A stretch of DNA of 64,000 nucleotides, taken from the NCBI GenBank assembly GCA_016703425.1, contig JADJCA010000029.1:620001-684000 (forward strand). The letters run 5' to 3'. Position numbers and translations under genes: made by a program. Shown here piece after piece: positions 17,426-26,357 of this stretch. Every line of letters begins with the position of its first letter. Position 1 is the first letter of the stretch. The notes beneath the pieces were generated by a model that did not search any database, had not been told where the DNA came from, and was given only the letters and a program-made list of their open reading frames with translations. The stretch is from Myxococcales bacterium. Its GTDB lineage: Bacteria; Myxococcota_A; Polyangia; Polyangiales; Polyangiaceae.

Positions 17426-18505
17426 TTGAGCCGTCGGACGTTCGCGCTCGCCATCCTCTGCGCGCCGGCGATCGCCGCGTGCACGTTGTTTTGGCCCATC
17501 GAGGACTTTGCCCTTCGGACCGACGACGGCGGTACGGCCGCGGGCAGCGACGCCACTTCCGACGGCGCGACGAACTTGGATGCCGCCGACGGCGGAACGA
17601 GCTTCGCCGTCGAGCAGTTGGCCACCGTTGACCCGTCGCCGCGCCTCTTGGCGATGAACGCGACGCACGTCTTCGTGCTGGGCCAGACGGAGACGGTGCA
17701 ACGCGTTGGGCGTGAGTCACGCGTCGTGGAGACGCTCAGCACTCCGAAGACGGGGGTGAACGGTGCGGCGCTTACGATGCGCGATCTCGGCGCCGACTCG
17801 CAGTCGCTCTACCTCGTCGCCAACGAGGCCTCCGGGTGCGGCGCTCCGGCCACGGCGTGGAAAGCCCCGACGTTTGACGGCGGAACGTTCACGGGCGTCA
17901 TCGGCGCACAGTGCGGAGTCATGACGGCGCTCGCCAACGACGCGCTCGATTTCTCATTCGTCCTCGAGGCTACCGCCGGTTCAACGCTCTTCTCGCACCC
18001 GCTCCTCGGCGGTGGCAACGTGACGTTGGCGTTCGCGCTCCCCAAGATTGTTGCCGCGACGTCGCGGCCCGAAGACGTGTATCTGGCGAGCTCGACGGAC
18101 AAGAAGATCGTTCGTGTGCCGAAATCGGCCGCAGGCGCCGATGGCGGCGTCGACTTTGCTGCGGCCACAAGCGCCCCGCGGGATCTCGTCGCCGACGCGG
18201 AGTTCGTTTACTGGATCGAGGTCGACGGCCGCGTGGCCAAGAAGAGTCGCGTCGCGCCTCCGGCGGAGCCGGCCATCGTTCTCGCGACGGAGCCGACGGG
18301 ACTCACGCACTTGGCGCAAGACAGCGTGAGGCTTTACTTCACGAACCTCGTCGAGGGCACGGTGCGCGCTGTCGCGAAGGCCGGTGGTGCTGTCGAGTTG
18401 GTGGCGGGGGCGCAGGCCGAACCCCTCGCTATCGCCGCCGACGACCGCGGCGTCTACTGGGTGAATCGTGGCTCGGGCGCGGTCATGCGCGCCGTGCGCC
18501 AGTAG
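17426..18505 (+). CDS. Propeller-like lipoprotein of unknown function
   Basis: 359 residues starting with TTG 17426, selected because GGAGG at 17415-17419 sits 6 nt upstream and because this start gives a clean lipoprotein signal (TFALAILCAPAIAAC). After an Asp/Gly/Ala/Thr-rich linker, the mature protein consists of repeated ~45-residue beta units with motifs such as GADSQSLYLVANEAS, DVYLASSTDKKIVRVPKSA, AEFVYWIEVDGRVAKKS, VRLYFTNLVEGTVRAVAK and DRGVYWVNRGSGAVMRA. This is typical of six- or seven-bladed propellers related to NHL/YWTD repeats in myxobacterial lipoproteins. No catalytic site is recognisable. Likely a surface or periplasmic binding protein. Confidence 0.85.
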   Translation: MSRRTFALAILCAPAIAACTLFWPIEDFALRTDDGGTAAGSDATSDGATNLDAADGGTSFAVEQLATVDPSPRLLAMNATHVFVLGQTETVQRVGRESRVVETLSTPKTGVNGAALTMRDLGADSQSLYLVANEASGCGAPATAWKAPTFDGGTFTGVIGAQCGVMTALANDALDFSFVLEATAGSTLFSHPLLGGGNVTLAFALPKIVAATSRPEDVYLASSTDKKIVRVPKSAAGADGGVDFAAATSAPRDLVADAEFVYWIEVDGRVAKKSRVAPPAEPAIVLATEPTGLTHLAQDSVRLYFTNLVEGTVRAVAKAGGAVELVAGAQAEPLAIAADDRGVYWVNRGSGAVMRAVRQ

Positions 18506-18686
18506 GGGAAGGCGGGCGATCCGCACGTTCCGTCGCACGCGTTCGACGTTCGGGCCGTCCTGCCCGGAAATCCCCTGGGAATCGCCGCGGTTCTCGACTG
18601 AAGGCAAGCGAGGCGTGAACGCGCCTTCCCCTCGCCGCCGACGGGCCGCCCCCCCGCTCCTGACGAAACGATGACGGCGAAGTCCC
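18506..18686. other. Intergenic spacer, no feature found
   Basis: 181 bases between the propeller-like lipoprotein and the metallophosphoesterase. I see no convincing hairpin with a T-tract, no promoter hexamers and no small ORF with a ribosome binding site. Confidence 0.5.
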
Positions 18687-20216
18687 GTGCAACTGTCACG
18701 CTTTAGGGTCGTGTCTGACCCGTCCCCGTCCCCGCTCCTGACCACGCCCGACGGCGCCCAAAGTGAGAGCCTCCTCGTCTTCTCCGACGTGCACCTGGGT
18801 TCCGATCTCGACGACCGTCACGGTCACGTGCTCCACCGGACTCAAGCGGTCGACGGCGATCTCGTGGCGCTCCTCGAGCACTACCGCGGCGTGCCTCCCG
18901 CCGGTGACCGATGGCGCATCGTCATCGCCGGTGACTTCATCGACTTCATCGGCATGACCGTGGGACCCGACGATGCGAAAGACGAAGCCAGCGACGCGAG
19001 CCTGAACGACGAAGAGATGGAGCACGGCCTCGGCAGCTCGGCCGAGCACGCGCGGCAGAAGCTCCGCCGCGTTGCCCTCAGGCACGCCGACGTCTTTCGC
19101 GCCCTCGCCGTCTTCGTGGCCGACGGTCACGCCCTCACGCTCGTTCACGGCAACCACGACGCCGAGTTTCATTGGGATGAAGTGAAAGATTCCTTCCGCG
19201 AGGCGCTTCGCGTGCACGCCGAGGGTTACGGCGAGGGCTTCGACGCTGCCGCCTTCGATGCGCGCATCGAGTTCAACCCGTGGTTCTTCTGGCGTGAGGG
19301 CGTCGTCTTCATCGAGCACGGACACCAGTACGACGCGTTTTGCTCGACGCCCTACGTCATGGCGCCGCTCTATCCCGTCGACCCGCGCCGCATGGCCCGC
19401 GGCTTTTGCGACGTGCTCCTGCGCTTCGTCGTTCGGCCGACGCGAGGCCTGCGCGAAACGGGGCACGAGCACGCGGGCATCGTGCACTACCTGTCGTTTG
19501 GAGCGGCGCTCGGTGTGCGCGGCATGTTCGCCCTGGTGGCGCGCGTGGGGCGAGCGCTGCGCGAGCTCTTCGCCGTTCGCCGCGCCGCGCTCTCGAGCGC
19601 CGCTCGCAGCATCCGCAGCGAGCACGAGCGCCGCGTCGAGCGCCTCGCCGCCGTGAGCCGCCTGGGCGCCGAGCGCCTGCGCGCGGTGCTCGCGCTTCAG
19701 GTCGCGCCCGTCACGTCTTCCGTTCGCGGCATCCTCGCGAGCCTCTTGCTCGATCGAATCGGTCTCGCCGTGGTGGCCGCGGGGCTAACGCTCGCCGCGG
19801 CCTTGCTCGGCACCATGGCGCCGCTCTGGAGAGGCGGCGCGGCGCTCAGCACGCTCGCGCTGTGGCTCGTCGCCGATCGACTCCTCGCGCGCCACCGTCA
19901 GGTCGACGCGGGCGAGCGAATGACCGAGCGCGCGGGGCACCTCGCGCGGCTCTTTCCCGCGGCCTTCGTCGTCATGGGGCACACGCACGCGCCCTCCGTG
20001 GCGCGCTCCGGCGAGACGACCTACATCAACGTGGGCTCGTGGTCCGAGGTCGAGGATGACACGGAGCGCGCGCCGCGGACCCACTTGGTGATTCACGTGA
20101 CCGCGGGCGGCGTCGAAGGGCACTTCCGCACCTGGTCGGCGGCGGGTCCCGAGCCGGTGCCCGAGGTGCCGGAGCCCGTGCCTTCGTCCACGCTCGCAGA
20201 CGTCACGCCCTCGTAG
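18687..20216 (+). CDS. Calcineurin-like metallophosphoesterase with a hydrophobic central segment
   Basis: 509 residues from GTG 18687; a GTG at 18711 is an equally possible start. The metallophosphatase motifs are spread along the chain: FSDVHLGS (first metal ligands), AGDFIDF, HGNHDAEF, IEHGHQYD and, after a long insertion, VMGHTHAPS near the C-terminus. The insertion (~residues 260-415) is helical and contains a hydrophobic region (LLLDRIGLAVVAAGLTLAAALLG) that could anchor the enzyme to the membrane; the layout recalls UDP-2,3-diacylglucosamine hydrolase-like phosphoesterases but is much longer. The substrate cannot be assigned. The tail is Pro/Glu/Val-rich. The lipid-kinase-like gene follows 12 nt later, so both may act on membrane lipids. 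Confidence 0.87.
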   Translation: MQLSRFRVVSDPSPSPLLTTPDGAQSESLLVFSDVHLGSDLDDRHGHVLHRTQAVDGDLVALLEHYRGVPPAGDRWRIVIAGDFIDFIGMTVGPDDAKDEASDASLNDEEMEHGLGSSAEHARQKLRRVALRHADVFRALAVFVADGHALTLVHGNHDAEFHWDEVKDSFREALRVHAEGYGEGFDAAAFDARIEFNPWFFWREGVVFIEHGHQYDAFCSTPYVMAPLYPVDPRRMARGFCDVLLRFVVRPTRGLRETGHEHAGIVHYLSFGAALGVRGMFALVARVGRALRELFAVRRAALSSAARSIRSEHERRVERLAAVSRLGAERLRAVLALQVAPVTSSVRGILASLLLDRIGLAVVAAGLTLAAALLGTMAPLWRGGAALSTLALWLVADRLLARHRQVDAGERMTERAGHLARLFPAAFVVMGHTHAPSVARSGETTYINVGSWSEVEDDTERAPRTHLVIHVTAGGVEGHFRTWSAAGPEPVPEVPEPVPSSTLADVTPS

Positions 20217-20228
20217 TACGAGAGCGTC

Positions 20229-20873
20229 GTGATGGCGGTGAGCGATCGAGAGAGCCTGCGGCCGACCAACGTCGCGAGGAGCCTCTTCCATGTGCTTTCG
20301 GGCGTCGTCGCGCTCGCGGCCATTCGCTCGGTTCCCTCGCGACGGTGGCTCGTCGGCGCCGCGGGGGCCATCTTCGTCGCCGCGTGGGCCATGGAAACGT
20401 CGCGGCGCCGTAGCGAAGCCATCAACGAGCGCTTGATGCGGCTCTTCGGCCCGGTGGCGCACGCTCACGAGCGTCACCGTGTCAACTCATCGACGTGGTA
20501 CGCGACGGCGCTCTTGGCCTTGGCGCTCTTCGCGCCGCTCGTGGCGGCGGAGATCGGCGTGCTCGTCTTGGCCATCGCCGACCCGGCGGCCGGCATGATG
20601 GGGCGTCGCTTCGGACGCGTGCGTTTCGCCAGCGGCCGCTCCCTCGAGGGCGCGCTTACCTTCCTCGTCGTCGCGTTCGCGGTGGCCTTCGCTTGGTTGT
20701 CGCTCGCCGGGGCCGTGCCGCTCCCGGCGCGACTGATGCTGGCCGCCGGCGGCGCCGTCGCCGGCGCCGTGACCGAGCTCGGCTCCGTGCGCGTCGACGA
20801 CAACCTCTCGATCCCGCTCGTCGTCGCGGCCTCCGTCACCGCTACCGGCGCGCTCGCTGGCGTCGTGCTTTAG
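20229..20873 (+). CDS. Diacylglycerol/polyprenol kinase family membrane protein (DGK1/VTE5/SEC59-like)
   Basis: 214 residues from GTG 20229 (ATG 20232 is the next codon). The protein is almost entirely hydrophobic with about six membrane spans. Near the C-terminus it has GSVRVDDNLSIPL, the DNLxIPL motif of the CTP-dependent lipid kinase family that includes yeast Dgk1, dolichol kinase and plant phytol kinase, and DPAAGMMGRRFGR resembles the family's earlier DxxA-G-GRxxG motif. It should phosphorylate a lipid alcohol (diacylglycerol, polyprenol or phytol-like) at the inner membrane; which one is unknown. The gene is 12 nt behind the metallophosphoesterase, so the two are probably co-transcribed. 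It may also have its own -10-like TAGTAC just before the start. Confidence 0.83.
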   Translation: MMAVSDRESLRPTNVARSLFHVLSGVVALAAIRSVPSRRWLVGAAGAIFVAAWAMETSRRRSEAINERLMRLFGPVAHAHERHRVNSSTWYATALLALALFAPLVAAEIGVLVLAIADPAAGMMGRRFGRVRFASGRSLEGALTFLVVAFAVAFAWLSLAGAVPLPARLMLAAGGAVAGAVTELGSVRVDDNLSIPLVVAASVTATGALAGVVL

Positions 20874-20900
20874 GGCGGCGCCCGGAGCGCCCTTTCGCCG

Positions 20901-21602
20901 TCAGGTGCCGACGGCGCCGATGCTTCCGAGATCCGCCTCGAGCGTCGCGCGCACGCGATCGATGCTCCGCTGCCGGAGGCGGAGCTTGGTTCCGTGGAAG
21001 GCCGCTTGCGACAGTCCCACCAAGGCCTTCGCCTCCGCCTTGCTGCGCTCGAGGACATCGCCGGGAGCGACGACCTCGTCGAGGTACCCGACGGTCTTGG
21101 CGTCGTCGGGGCCGTAGATCTGCGCCAGCAGCGTCGCGCGCGTGAGCGCCTTCGGCGACAGGCGATCTTCCGCCAGCGTGAGTCCCAGAATCGGCACCGG
21201 AAGTCCGATGGCGACCTCGTTCAATCCGATGCGGAAGGCGCCGCTCGCGCCGATGCGGGCGTCGCCGGTGAGCAGCATGAGCGCGCCGCCCGCGAGCGCG
21301 TGGCCGGTGCATCCGATCACGAGCGGCACCGAGAGGCCGTACATGTGCATGAGCAGGTCGGCCCCCAAACGAAGCAGCGCCTTGGCCGAATCGGCACTCG
21401 CCATCATCGCGCGGAGGTCGAAGCCCGCGCTGAAGCGGTCGGCGCGACCGAGCAGGAGCACCGCCTTGGCTTCCTTTTCGGCGCGCGACAGGTGGGACTC
21501 CAGAGACGCGATCATCGTCTCCGAGAGAGCGTTGGCTTTGCCGTCGTCCATCGCGAGAAGGGCGACGCCGTCTTCGAGGGTGTACGTGAGCGGTTGGGAC
21601 AC
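20901..21602 (-). CDS. Enoyl-CoA hydratase/isomerase family protein (crotonase)
   Basis: 233 residues, slightly short for the family (usually ~260). It has the crotonase pattern: DDGKANALSETM near the N-terminus, FSAGFDLRAM forming the first half of the oxyanion hole, GHALAGGALMLLTGDARIG for the second, and NEVAIGLPVP carrying the glutamate at the position of the hydratase catalytic Glu; the other Glu of true hydratases is not evident in GGALMLL. The enzyme binds an acyl-CoA thioester; hydratase, isomerase or hydrolase activity cannot be decided. The start is GTG 21600-21602. It is transcribed alone, convergent with the lipid-kinase gene and divergent from the lipase gene, with 90 nt between the starts. 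Confidence 0.88.
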   Translation of the reverse strand: MSQPLTYTLEDGVALLAMDDGKANALSETMIASLESHLSRAEKEAKAVLLLGRADRFSAGFDLRAMMASADSAKALLRLGADLLMHMYGLSVPLVIGCTGHALAGGALMLLTGDARIGASGAFRIGLNEVAIGLPVPILGLTLAEDRLSPKALTRATLLAQIYGPDDAKTVGYLDEVVAPGDVLERSKAEAKALVGLSQAAFHGTKLRLRQRSIDRVRATLEADLGSIGAVGT

Positions 21603-21692
21603 GGCTCCACGCTATGCGAGTCTCGCGGCGACGTGAATATCTACCGCGCGGCGGCAATCGATCCTGGCGCCGCCCTTGCAGTCGGAGGCTTC

Positions 21693-22754
21693 ATGCGTCG
21701 ACTCATTGGTTCTGGTCGCGGCTTCTTTTCGCTCCTGGCGCTCGCCGTCGTCGCCTGCGGAGCCACAGGTGGATCGGACGAGAACCAGAACGAGACGGCC
21801 GACGAGCTCGACCTCACCCGCGACGCGACTCCGCTTTTGCCTGCGCCGAGCGGCCCCGCCGCGAAACGCGCCATCGTCCTCGCGCACGGCTTCAACGCCT
21901 CGACGACGAACGCGTGGTCGTATTACGGCGTCGCCGAGGCCCTGGCGAAAGAGCACCCCGTCGTCGTCAAAGCCGAGGTCCCTCCCTTTGCGTCGCCGCG
22001 AACGCGCGCCGACTACCTCGCCAAAGACGTCGACCGTGCCCTTGCGCAATGCAAGAACACGGCGGGCTGTGACGCGAGCGGCGTCCACCTCATCGCGCAC
22101 TCCATGGGAGGGCTCGACGCACGCGTGCTGATCGGAACTCTCCACTACGGCGACCGCATCAAGACGCTGACGACGATCGCCTCGCCGCATCACGGCACGG
22201 CCATCGCCGATGCGGTGCTCGGTCTCATTCCGCCGGTGGCCGACGGTGCCGTCGACGCGCTTGCGGCGCTCTTCGCGCGAACCTTCACCACAGACGAGCT
22301 GGCCAACGACGCCGACGTGAGAGGTGCGCTCTCAGGGCTCGCCGAGAAGAACGCGGCGGACTTCGAGCGCGACAACCCGATGGATCCGCGCGTCTACGTC
22401 CAGTCTTACGCCGGCGTCAGCGGCGTGGTGGGTGGGTGGCTGCGCGACGAAGACAAGAAGGCGTGCGAAGGAAAGCTCGTCTCGTTCAAGAACCGCAGCG
22501 ACAAGATGGACCTCCGGCTCGTTCCCGTGGCGCCCTTCGTGGCGCACGGCCTCGAGCTTCGCCCGAACGACGGCATGTCGACGGTCGAGAGCGCGAAGCT
22601 CGGCGAGTTCAAGGGATGTGTGCCCGCGAACCACTACGGCGAGATCGGGCAACCGAAGCTCGAGGGGCTCGATCGCTGGACCGGTTGGGATCACGTGCGC
22701 TTCTACCGGACCGTGGCCTTCGACTTGGCGCGCCGCGATCAAAACGAGCGCTGA
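21693..22754 (+). CDS. Secreted triacylglycerol-lipase-like lipoprotein (alpha/beta hydrolase)
   Basis: 353 residues from ATG 21693; GGAGG at 21684-21688 is an ideal ribosome binding site. The signal is of the lipoprotein kind (FSLLALAVVACGA, Cys22). The alpha/beta hydrolase shows VLAHGFNAS (oxyanion loop), the nucleophile elbow HLIAHSMGGLD with Ser ~137, TTIASPHHGTAIAD, and late in the chain PNDGMSTVES and ANHYGEIGQ, which fit the Asp/His and calcium-binding region of Pseudomonas/Burkholderia family I lipases. It should hydrolyse long-chain esters outside or at the cell surface, in keeping with a predatory life style. No lipase-specific foldase gene is nearby. Confidence 0.9.
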   Translation: MRRLIGSGRGFFSLLALAVVACGATGGSDENQNETADELDLTRDATPLLPAPSGPAAKRAIVLAHGFNASTTNAWSYYGVAEALAKEHPVVVKAEVPPFASPRTRADYLAKDVDRALAQCKNTAGCDASGVHLIAHSMGGLDARVLIGTLHYGDRIKTLTTIASPHHGTAIADAVLGLIPPVADGAVDALAALFARTFTTDELANDADVRGALSGLAEKNAADFERDNPMDPRVYVQSYAGVSGVVGGWLRDEDKKACEGKLVSFKNRSDKMDLRLVPVAPFVAHGLELRPNDGMSTVESAKLGEFKGCVPANHYGEIGQPKLEGLDRWTGWDHVRFYRTVAFDLARRDQNER

Positions 22755-22776
22755 AACGGCGCGCGCAGCGAGGCCT

Positions 22777-23658
22777 TCAGGGGGACGACGCGCTGAAGTC
22801 TGCGGTGAGCTGGAACGAGTTCGCGCCGAAGCTCTTCACCGGCTCGAAGGTCGTGGGCGTCACGTCGAAGACCTTCGGCTGGTGGCCCGCCGCCGGCTCG
22901 TCTTGCCAGCGGAAGTTTTCGTTCGTGTTGATGTCGAAGAGCATCTTTACGTCGGTGCCGATGGTCGGGTCGACGGGGAGGTTGATCGGAAACACGTACG
23001 CCGTCTCAGGGCCCGAGCTGCTCATGGAGATGCCACCACCACTCGGCACTTCCGGCAGCGGTCCGCCTTCGCCGGGCTGCGTCGCGAGGGCCTTGCCGCC
23101 AACCTCGAACGTGAAGCGGTAGTGACCCTTGTTTTGCGTGGCGCCATCGATGAGCGAACCGTCGCTCAGGACCTGAAGGTTGTTGAACGTGCCGGCCACC
23201 GACTGCCCCAACGTGTGCATGGTGGCGGCCACGCGATAGCGAACGTGAGAGATGCCCACGCGAGCCAAGGTGTAGGTGCCGGCGCGGAGGCTCGATGCGA
23301 GGACCGTGGCGACGACGGTGTCATCCTTGTCGTTGAGGCCAGCCTCCACGGCGCTCTCGCCGTGATCGAAGACGACGAGCGGCGGCGCGCTCGGGTCCGT
23401 CAGGAGCGCGAGCGAGCGGATGCCGATCTTCTGGTCGCTGGGCGTTTGGCCCGACAGTGCATCGGCATGGGGCACCTTGGCCGTCGACGCTCGGAGGTGA
23501 ATCTCGATCTTGGCGCCGTTCGGCGCTGTGGTGGCCGCATCAGTCGTGGCTTGCGAAGGGCCGGCGTCGCTCTGGGAGTAACCGCCCACCTCCACCGTGT
23601 TTCCGCTGCAAGCGACTAGGCTGAAGAGAGCACCGAAGAAGAAGAGCTTGTCGTGCAT
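22777..23658 (-). CDS. Lipoprotein of unknown function
   Basis: 293 residues from ATG 23658, chosen over an upstream in-frame start because it gives the lipoprotein signal KLFFFGALFSLVACSGN and has GAGG 7 nt before it. The mature protein begins with an Asp/Ala/Thr-rich spacer and continues as an all-beta protein (segments such as KIEIHLRASTAKVP, GTYTLARVGISHVRYRV, HYRFTFEVGGKAL and VFPINLPVDPTIG). The content resembles DUF4382-like lipoproteins, but I am not certain. There is no catalytic motif. It converges on the lipase gene with 22 nt between stops. Confidence 0.8.
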   Translation of the reverse strand: MHDKLFFFGALFSLVACSGNTVEVGGYSQSDAGPSQATTDAATTAPNGAKIEIHLRASTAKVPHADALSGQTPSDQKIGIRSLALLTDPSAPPLVVFDHGESAVEAGLNDKDDTVVATVLASSLRAGTYTLARVGISHVRYRVAATMHTLGQSVAGTFNNLQVLSDGSLIDGATQNKGHYRFTFEVGGKALATQPGEGGPLPEVPSGGGISMSSSGPETAYVFPINLPVDPTIGTDVKMLFDINTNENFRWQDEPAAGHQPKVFDVTPTTFEPVKSFGANSFQLTADFSASSP

Positions 23659-23758
23659 GGCTGGCCTCGAGGGCGCGCTCGGCAAGGCGTGCCGATGGCG
23701 TGCTGGTCCGTGGGTGGCCCCTGCGCCAACGATTTATGAAAGGTCGAGCCCCGTTGGC

Positions 23759-24499
<741 letters not shown>

Positions 24500-24503
<4 letters not shown>

Positions 24504-25009
24504 GAGGGCACCGCGGCGTCTTGACGAATCTTGCGGATCGACGATTGCACCAAGTCGCGCGCCGCGTGAAGTCGCGAATAGGCGGTCTGAAGCGGACAGC
24601 CGATGGCGGTGGCGACGTCGTTCATGGCGAGCTGCTCAATCTCGTAGAGCACGAACACGGCCCGCTTGTCGTCGTCGAGGGTGTCCAAGATCCCATCAAG
24701 CAGAGCGCGCGCCTCGCGCATCATGGCCGTGTCGTCGGGGCTCTCATCGGTCAGAAGCTCCGGTGGAACGTCCGTGACCAGCTCGCGTCGCCGTCGCACG
24801 CGGCGCCGGTGATCGGACGCCACGCGAACGGCAATGCCGTAGAGCCACGTGCGCACCGAGGACCGTCGCTCGAATTCCGCCAGCTTCTTGTGAACCACCA
24901 CGAAGACCTCTTGGCACGCGTCGGCCGTGTCGTTCTCGGACACCCCGAGGCGCCGGAGCACGCGCCAGACGAAGGGGCCGTGCTCGCGAAAAAGCGTCGT
25001 CGTGTCCAT
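24500..25009 (-). CDS. ECF-type RNA polymerase sigma factor
   Basis: 169 residues from ATG 25009; an in-frame GTG at 25081 would add 24 Gly/Pro-rich residues without homology. Region 2 is seen in FREHGPFVWRVLRRLGV, DACQEVFVVVHKKL (the -10-binding helix) and VRTWLYGIAVRVASDHRRR; region 4 in LDDDKRAVFVLYEIEQLAM and DVATAIGCPLQTAYSRLHAA, which binds the -35. The spacing of the two regions is usual for the extracytoplasmic function group. The stop overlaps the start of the membrane protein gene (24503), so that partner is the likely anti-sigma factor. Target genes are not evident, though secreted proteins surround it. Confidence 0.92.
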
Positions 25010-25152
25010 GGCTTCGAAGGAAGGTGCAGGCCCCGCGCCGCCCCCCGGTGGGAGCGCGCCATGGATGGAGTGGCCGGACACGGTGCGAATTATGAACGCT
25101 CCGGTTCACGGGCGGCCAGATTGCTTCAACGCGGCCGCGACGCGGCGCTTCA

Positions 25153-26256
25153 CTATGGAAAAATCACCCCAAGCCCGACGTCGGCGATGCCCGCAATCGC
25201 TGCTGGCCGAAAGAGCGGCGCGGTCGTGCCATCGGCCCTTCGGAAGACGAAGGTGTCTCGCCAAAAGGGCACGAGCGCGGAGACTCCGGCGCGCACGGCG
25301 AGAGGGCCGGCTACGCGGAGGTGGACTCGACCTTCCGCGGCGCCCGAGACGGTGACTTTGCGTTCGTCGGGGCGCACCTGATCGAACCCTGCGCCACGGC
25401 TCGTAAGCAATCCCCCGTGGCCGTTCACGCAAGCGTACGCGAAGAGACGCTCGCCCCGAGCGCGCAGCGGGCAGATGCCAACACCGGCCGAGAGGAGCGA
25501 GAACGTCCCGACGCCGCTGCCGCCGTCGGCGGGGGCGTCGTTGTCGAACCACGCGGCACCGAACGCTTGCAGCGGGACGAAGCCCGGCGGCTCGAGGAGC
25601 CCGCCCGCGGAGAGCCCAACGCCAACGTTGGGCAAGAGCCCGACGCTTCCGGCGAGCGAGGCGCCACCGTCGAAGTGCCAAGGGGGCGCGGCTGTCGGCG
25701 GCGGTGGCGAGGCCGGCTCCTGCGCTCTTGGCGTGGCGTCTTTCCCGGTCACGTGAGGGGTGACGTCGACGACGGGCGCGGGCTTCTCCTCTTGCTTGCC
25801 CTTGTCGCGCAGCGCGGCGTCGGGGTCGATCATGACCGCGATGATCAGCGCAAGCGGCTCGCGCATCTCGGTGCAAGAGACGTCTTTGCGCTTTAGCTCG
25901 CGCGTGCCGCGGAGCGCGCCCGTCGCGTCACGCAAGGTGATGGTCGCGCGGAATCCCGCCGCGGGTGAATCGGCCTCGATGTGCCCTTCGACGGACACGT
26001 CGGCCTGCGCTGGCGAAACGAAGACCGCCCGACCGAGGCGCTTTTCCACGTCGCGGGCGAGCTCCTGCGTCGAGACGCACGCGTCGGCGCCGGCGAGGCG
26101 AATCCACGAGAGCGACGACGTCCGCGGCGCGGGCTTCTCCTGTGCGCGCACCGACGCGGAGACGAGCGCCAACCCGGTCGCGAGCCCCAGCGGGAGCGCC
26201 AGGCGGAGTTGGCGGAGCCGCGCGGGCGAGAGTCGTGAGGGACGAAGGTTGGCCAT
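25153..26256 (-). CDS. Exported protein with predicted C-terminal beta-barrel
   Basis: 367 residues from ATG 26256 (GTG 26283 is an alternative). A signal peptide (LPLGLATGLALVSASVRAQ) is followed by a ~130-residue globular part containing two cysteines (ADACVSTQELARDVEKRLG and RKDVSCTEMREPLALIIAV), a Pro/Ala-rich linker, and a C-terminal half of alternating Gly/aromatic beta strands (GVGLSAGGLLEPPG, VHLRVAGPLAVRAGVSALV) ending in VGLGVIFP, which suggests an outer-membrane barrel. I do not recognise the family, but the same layout (globular domain, Pro linker, barrel) recurs in the product of 29501-30556. It lies divergent from the TonB-receptor gene and upstream of the sigma factor. Confidence 0.78.
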   Translation of the reverse strand: MANLRPSRLSPARLRQLRLALPLGLATGLALVSASVRAQEKPAPRTSSLSWIRLAGADACVSTQELARDVEKRLGRAVFVSPAQADVSVEGHIEADSPAAGFRATITLRDATGALRGTRELKRKDVSCTEMREPLALIIAVMIDPDAALRDKGKQEEKPAPVVDVTPHVTGKDATPRAQEPASPPPPTAAPPWHFDGGASLAGSVGLLPNVGVGLSAGGLLEPPGFVPLQAFGAAWFDNDAPADGGSGVGTFSLLSAGVGICPLRARGERLFAYACVNGHGGLLTSRGAGFDQVRPDERKVTVSGAAEGRVHLRVAGPLAVRAGVSALVPFWRDTFVFRRADGTTAPLFRPAAIAGIADVGLGVIFP

Positions 26257-26357
26257 GTGCCCGACGCTTCGCTTGCCTAGCACGTTCTCGGCGGATCGCG
26301 ACGACTCGCGGGGGCGCGGAGCGCGGAGCGCAGATCGGGTAGCCTGGCGCCCTCTCC

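Noticed and set aside
20994..21692. N-terminal extension of the lipase by 233 codons
   Set aside because: It overlaps the crotonase gene on the other strand and lacks homology; ATG 21693 has GGAGG and gives a lipoprotein signal.
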